Assembly: GCA_920105625.2 (NCBI GenBank) | Contig: OV050030.1 | Span: 73,237,900 to 73,301,899, forward strand | Direction: 5' to 3' | Length of the DNA: 64,000 nt | Source of the DNA: Clusia tigrina | Taxonomy: Eukaryota; Arthropoda; Insecta; Diptera; Clusiidae | In this document: positions 60,919-64,000 of the stretch, one piece after another | Layout of the letters: every line of letters starts with the position of its first letter | How positions within the stretch are numbered: the first letter of the stretch is position 1 | The notes under the pieces: model-generated | What the model was told of the DNA's origin: nothing | The model's database searches: none | The model's input: the letters and a program-made list of their open reading frames with translations, nothing else | Made by a program: the position numbers and the translations under genes

Positions 60919-62138
60919 ATAATTTATTGAAATGGTTCCACATTAGACCACACAGCTAACGACATGTGTTAACAGTGTTTTACAAGTGTAAACACAAGAA
61001 TAACAACGTAAACATGTACGTGTGTTTATCAAATAACACACACAGCTCCGATTTTCAAAGTCAACGCCAGTAGAAGTGTGCCATTTCAAATCGGGCGAGT
61101 ATAATTGACGTAAGGAAAATTTGCTTATTAGGCACTATGACCGAATGAAGCACAGTAGAGGAAAATATGTTGAATAATAAGAAACGGGTTCTTTGGACAA
61201 AATTTAAAAAATAAAATTATAAGACAGTCGTGGGAAAGTTATATAAAACTTAACTTCAAATATGTACATACATACATACTACAGTTTATGAACTGAAATT
61301 CGACGGGTAAGCGTTAACGCTAGGCAACCGAACCGCTGGTGGAGTAAGTATATATATGTATATATGTGTATAATGTACAGAATGAATGTACGAAGGTATA
61401 TTTGGGAAAGTAAGTAATTTTGTTAATAGGAATAGGTATGACCATATAAGTAAGTATGTAGGGACATATGATTAGGAATTGGGAATCTACAGTTATTTTC
61501 ATGCTGCAACAGGCTATATGAAACTATATGTAATTATACATAGATTTTTCGGTTTATCGCTTAGGAGATTAGCGTGTGGGGAATAGTATGTTTACATATA
61601 TTCAATTAGAACAATATATTTCGCTTACCATTACACATTAGGTAATAACTGAAGCAATTAATTTTAAACAATTAATTATAAAATGCCTTTAATGTATGTA
61701 TGCATTCATATAAGAGCAGGTTACATGTTGTAGGGAACTAGACTTGTTAATGGATATATACATACCGGGCTAGTAGTAAAATTGAAGTATATAGTAGTAT
61801 ATGCAATGAAATTTCAGTCATGCAATGGACAATGTTTTCACATAAACCGGTTTATCTTAAATATTCAGGTTGATGTCAGAGGACAAATGAATTTGTTCAA
61901 ACTGAAATGGGTGATAGCTCGCGTGTTAAAAAAGAGCACGGAAAATTTATCGAAGCCAAACTGATGCCCTATATGGCAATAATAACACATAGTCCAGTCC
62001 TCTTTTCCTCTAAGATGCAGTAGCGAATCCAAGAATGTAAGCGGAAAAAACGAGTGGACGCAAATTGATTGATATAGCATTCAATTATAGAATAAGCATG
62101 TTATAGAAATATTGTTTTTTTTTTTTTAATATATTCAG
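60919..62138 (+). other. ERV-A interval after pol, ending in a splice acceptor
   Basis: Aligns patchily with the ERV-B pol-env interval but lacks the antisense ORF and the extra 0.85 kb. It contains short ATGT/ATAC microsatellites. A T-run of about 13 followed by AATATATTCAG (AG at 62137-62138) corresponds to the env acceptor of ERV-B, but the exon beyond has an immediate stop in the expected phase. Confidence 0.6.
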
Positions 62139-63510
62139 GAATAGCGTATGTTTAAGAAAAGTTAAAGATTAAAAAAATTATAATCTGTGTAAAAGTTCAG
62201 ATTAAAATTAAAGGTAGTTTAGAAAATAATTAATGTTACAGAAATTAATTATTTAAATTCTAAATTTATAAAGAAATAAATGTAATAATCCAAAGAAAAC
62301 ACAAATTATAATAAATAGGAAAATTATACCTAAGAGTTTGTACGAGTATAGTAACTATATATAGTATATTTGTTTAAATATTATACAATTTTGAAATTGA
62401 TTTATTAAATTAACTTATGAAATGTTCGGCTAAAATTAAACACAGAAAAATATCAAATTAAAATGTTAACTAGAAAATTAAGAAAATTATTATAAGTATT
62501 CCGTTTTGATGATGTGAACCGAAGCAGGAAATTCCAGGAACAGCGCATATCGGAAGACGGTGCAGACTAACGGACCAACGTATTATTCGGAAAGATGTGT
62601 TTTTGAAAATCAGATATTTCTAGCAGCTTCTCCAAGGTTTGGGAATCCGGTTGTGACCGCAAGGATGCCAATATATTGGATTGGGGATGAATGGCGACGG
62701 ATTTATTTTTCTTTGCGAAACGGCATATGGCCGCAGCATTTTAACGCGTTGTGGATGAGTTATTGACAAGCAACGAAAAATAAACAAGTTTCATTGCGGA
62801 GTCATGTTTTGAATTGGAAAATTTTATATTACAATGTCCACCCAGTGTATCAAAATCTCAACAGAATCGATTTTGGATAAGTTGAAGATAGGTAAAAGCT
62901 TAAGGTGGGTGACTGAAACCACCACAAAATATAATAAGCAGAAGAAATTTTGTTCACGGAGGTTACTGGCTTCATTGAGGTATATGTCCAATCTAGAGTA
63001 TGAACATATGAAATGTGATTTACATATGAAATAATGATTTAATACAAGAGGACACAGAGACTGGTATCCGATTAGAGTACACAGATAACCTCATTAAGAG
63101 TGTATCTCAAAGAAATACCGATAGTCTACACATCGAAGGCAATGAAAAAAATACAATTAGGAGAAAGCCTAAGAGTAACACTTCCACCATAAAACGCATT
63201 GCTGCAAAGTAAGAAGGAGTATTGTAATCTCTCATGTATTCCAAATGTTTTTTACAAGTTGAATACTATAAGCAGAGGCAGTACCACCTACAGCCGTGGG
63301 GCACGCTATATAAATGGAAAGAAGAAGGCCACTAACAACCTATAACATCATTGTACGTGCCGAACCAGAAAGAAGGGAGGGGTATGCTGAGTTCATCGAG
63401 GGACTCTCGTAGGACGGGCATTACCAGGACCAACAATTGCAGACGACCGTATTCATGAAAGCGTAGCATTAGCTAAATATGTAATTAGTTTGTAATTTTG
63501 TTTGTAATTG
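62139..63510 (+). other. Segment replacing env in ERV-A
   Basis: No similarity to ERV-B env is visible, although homology resumes at about 63511. The segment is AT-rich, with two modest frames: 62560-62766 (non-ATG start region, PTYYSERCVFENQIFLAASP) and 62834-63034. It may be unrelated captured DNA or a strongly diverged 3' region. I cannot name its source. Confidence 0.4.
62834..63216 (+). pseudogene. Possible small gene remnant in the env-replacement segment
   Basis: ATG at 62834 opens 66 codons (MSTQCIKISTESILDKLKIG, KFCSRRLLASLRYMSNLEYE). With a single-base shift at about 63035 the next frame stays open for about 58 more codons (NDLIQEDTETGIRLEYTDNL to KRIAAK). The product would be basic and helical. 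I recognise no family. The continuity across one shift is the only sign that this was coding. Confidence 0.3.
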
Positions 63511-63825
63511 CCAGTGAGAAAAGAGTCGATGAAAGACCAAACATAAAAAGGGGAATATAACTAAAAAAAAAAATGAGAACTAAAAGAACAAAACAAAAGA
63601 AAAAAAAACTATAAAAAGAAGTAGTAAAAAAAAATAAACCAAAAGAACACAAAACAAAAAAGAAAACAATAATAGAACCCAAATAAGGCGAATTTTAAAA
63701 AAAGAAAAATTATACATATGTACTATAGGTTTAAGAAAATGCACAGATTGTTTGAAGTGCAGAAATGATTGTAAACTTTCATTAGAAGTTACTTGCACTA
63801 ACTTCTTTTAGAAAGAGGGGAGGGA
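63511..63825 (+). promoter_or_regulatory. ERV-A A-rich 3' UTR and polypurine tract
   Basis: Homologous to the ERV-B 3' UTR (AGAAAAGAGTCGATGAAAGACC), with A runs at 63560-63690. The polypurine tract AGAAAGAGGGGAGGGA at 63810-63825 is identical to that of ERV-B and abuts the LTR. Confidence 0.85.
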
Positions 63826-64000
63826 TGTTGTGAGTTAGAATCAAACTACCTACGAGTAGTTGACTCACATTATCGACTCCTAATAGATGCCACACTCTGT
63901 GGGATTAGCATGTGCTAAAAGTTATTTAAGAATAGAACATACTTTTAGGGTCCAAGTATTTTAAGTTAATATGATCTGTGTAATGTTATTATGCAAGCTT
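63826..64000 (+). repeat. ERV-A 3' LTR, cut by window end
   Basis: First 175 bp of the LTR, TGTTGTGAGTTAGAATC onward. It matches 27546-27720 with about eight differences and so pairs with the 5' LTR rather than with the ERV-B LTRs. Confidence 0.9.

Larger units (their letters stand above)
27546..64000 (+). mobile_element. ERV-A: errantivirus-like element, split by BEL-3, 3' end beyond window
   Basis: The 5' LTR (27546-28049), tRNA-Ser-type primer site and first leader half (to 28671) lie upstream of BEL-3. The second leader half (54684-55102), gag, pol, a non-coding interval, a polypurine tract and the 3' LTR start (63826) lie downstream. The two LTR starts share most of 175 comparable bases with about eight differences, so they belong to one insertion older than ERV-B. 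gag and pol have stops and frameshifts; env is absent and replaced by about 1.4 kb of unrelated sequence. The element sits in gypsy-G RNase H. Confidence 0.85.

Noticed and set aside
1..64000. CRISPR array, rRNA or prokaryotic operon
   Set aside because: No regularly spaced repeats with unique spacers, no rRNA motifs, and the content is entirely eukaryotic retroelements.

Overview
This 64 kb window is a nested transposable-element graveyard, and I find no host protein-coding gene, rRNA or tRNA gene in it. The element repertoire (Jockey, LOA and I-clade non-LTR elements, three BEL/Pao families, gypsy relatives, and env-bearing errantivirus-like elements primed by a tRNA-Ser-like site) points to an insect, most probably a higher dipteran (drosophilid or tephritid type), in a heterochromatic or piRNA-cluster-like location. 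The species cannot be fixed from the sequence.

Layout. 1-598 is unassigned AT-rich DNA. 599-1860 is a minus-strand Jockey fragment. 1861-4994 is a rearranged LOA element (LOA-1). A second LOA element (LOA-2) lies at 4995-6563 and 13333-14780 and is split by a BEL dimer (BEL-1, 6564-13332) made of two differently deleted copies sharing one LTR. Minus-strand gypsy pol debris (14880-15375 and 26704-27545) flanks an LTR-like sequence. That sequence is split by an almost full-length I-clade LINE (I-1, 15602-26565, 11-bp target duplication). I-1 is itself split by a nearly complete BEL element (BEL-2, 19284-24944, 5-bp duplication AATAT).

From 27546 to the window end runs one errantivirus-like element, ERV-A: 5' LTR at 27546, gag and pol at 55103-60918, 3' LTR starting at 63826. 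Its leader is split by a third BEL element (BEL-3, 28672-54683). BEL-3 in turn carries three insertions: I-2 (29135-33520), sitting exactly on its primer-binding site; an LTR-less gypsy fragment (34656-35594) in gag; and ERV-B (36681-49539, minus strand) in its protease region. ERV-B has two LTRs that look identical by eye and open gag, pol and env frames, so it is by far the youngest insertion.

How the genes work together. ERV-B shows a full retroviral plan on the minus strand: LTR promoter and poly(A) signal, 18-nt primer site, leader splice donor directly after an ATG, gag, a -1 slippery heptamer, pol, a splice acceptor just before env, a polypurine tract and the 3' LTR. Three extras stand out. 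(1) A leader frame without ATG at 48354-48088 lies behind a good splice acceptor and would be put in frame with the leader ATG, as env is. (2) A plus-strand, GC-rich ORF (40340-40750) with its own TATA box, fly-type start context, AATAAA and A-tract lies antisense between pol and env and is absent from ERV-A. (3) Pol has a hydrophobic N-terminal extension that ERV-A lacks. BEL-3 carries an unusual third ORF (53342-54190) downstream of integrase, with zinc knuckles and an Ala/Pro/Ser repeat domain. It has a strong splice acceptor in the same phase as a donor that follows an ATG inside the LTR and primer site. These are the best candidates here for undescribed biology.
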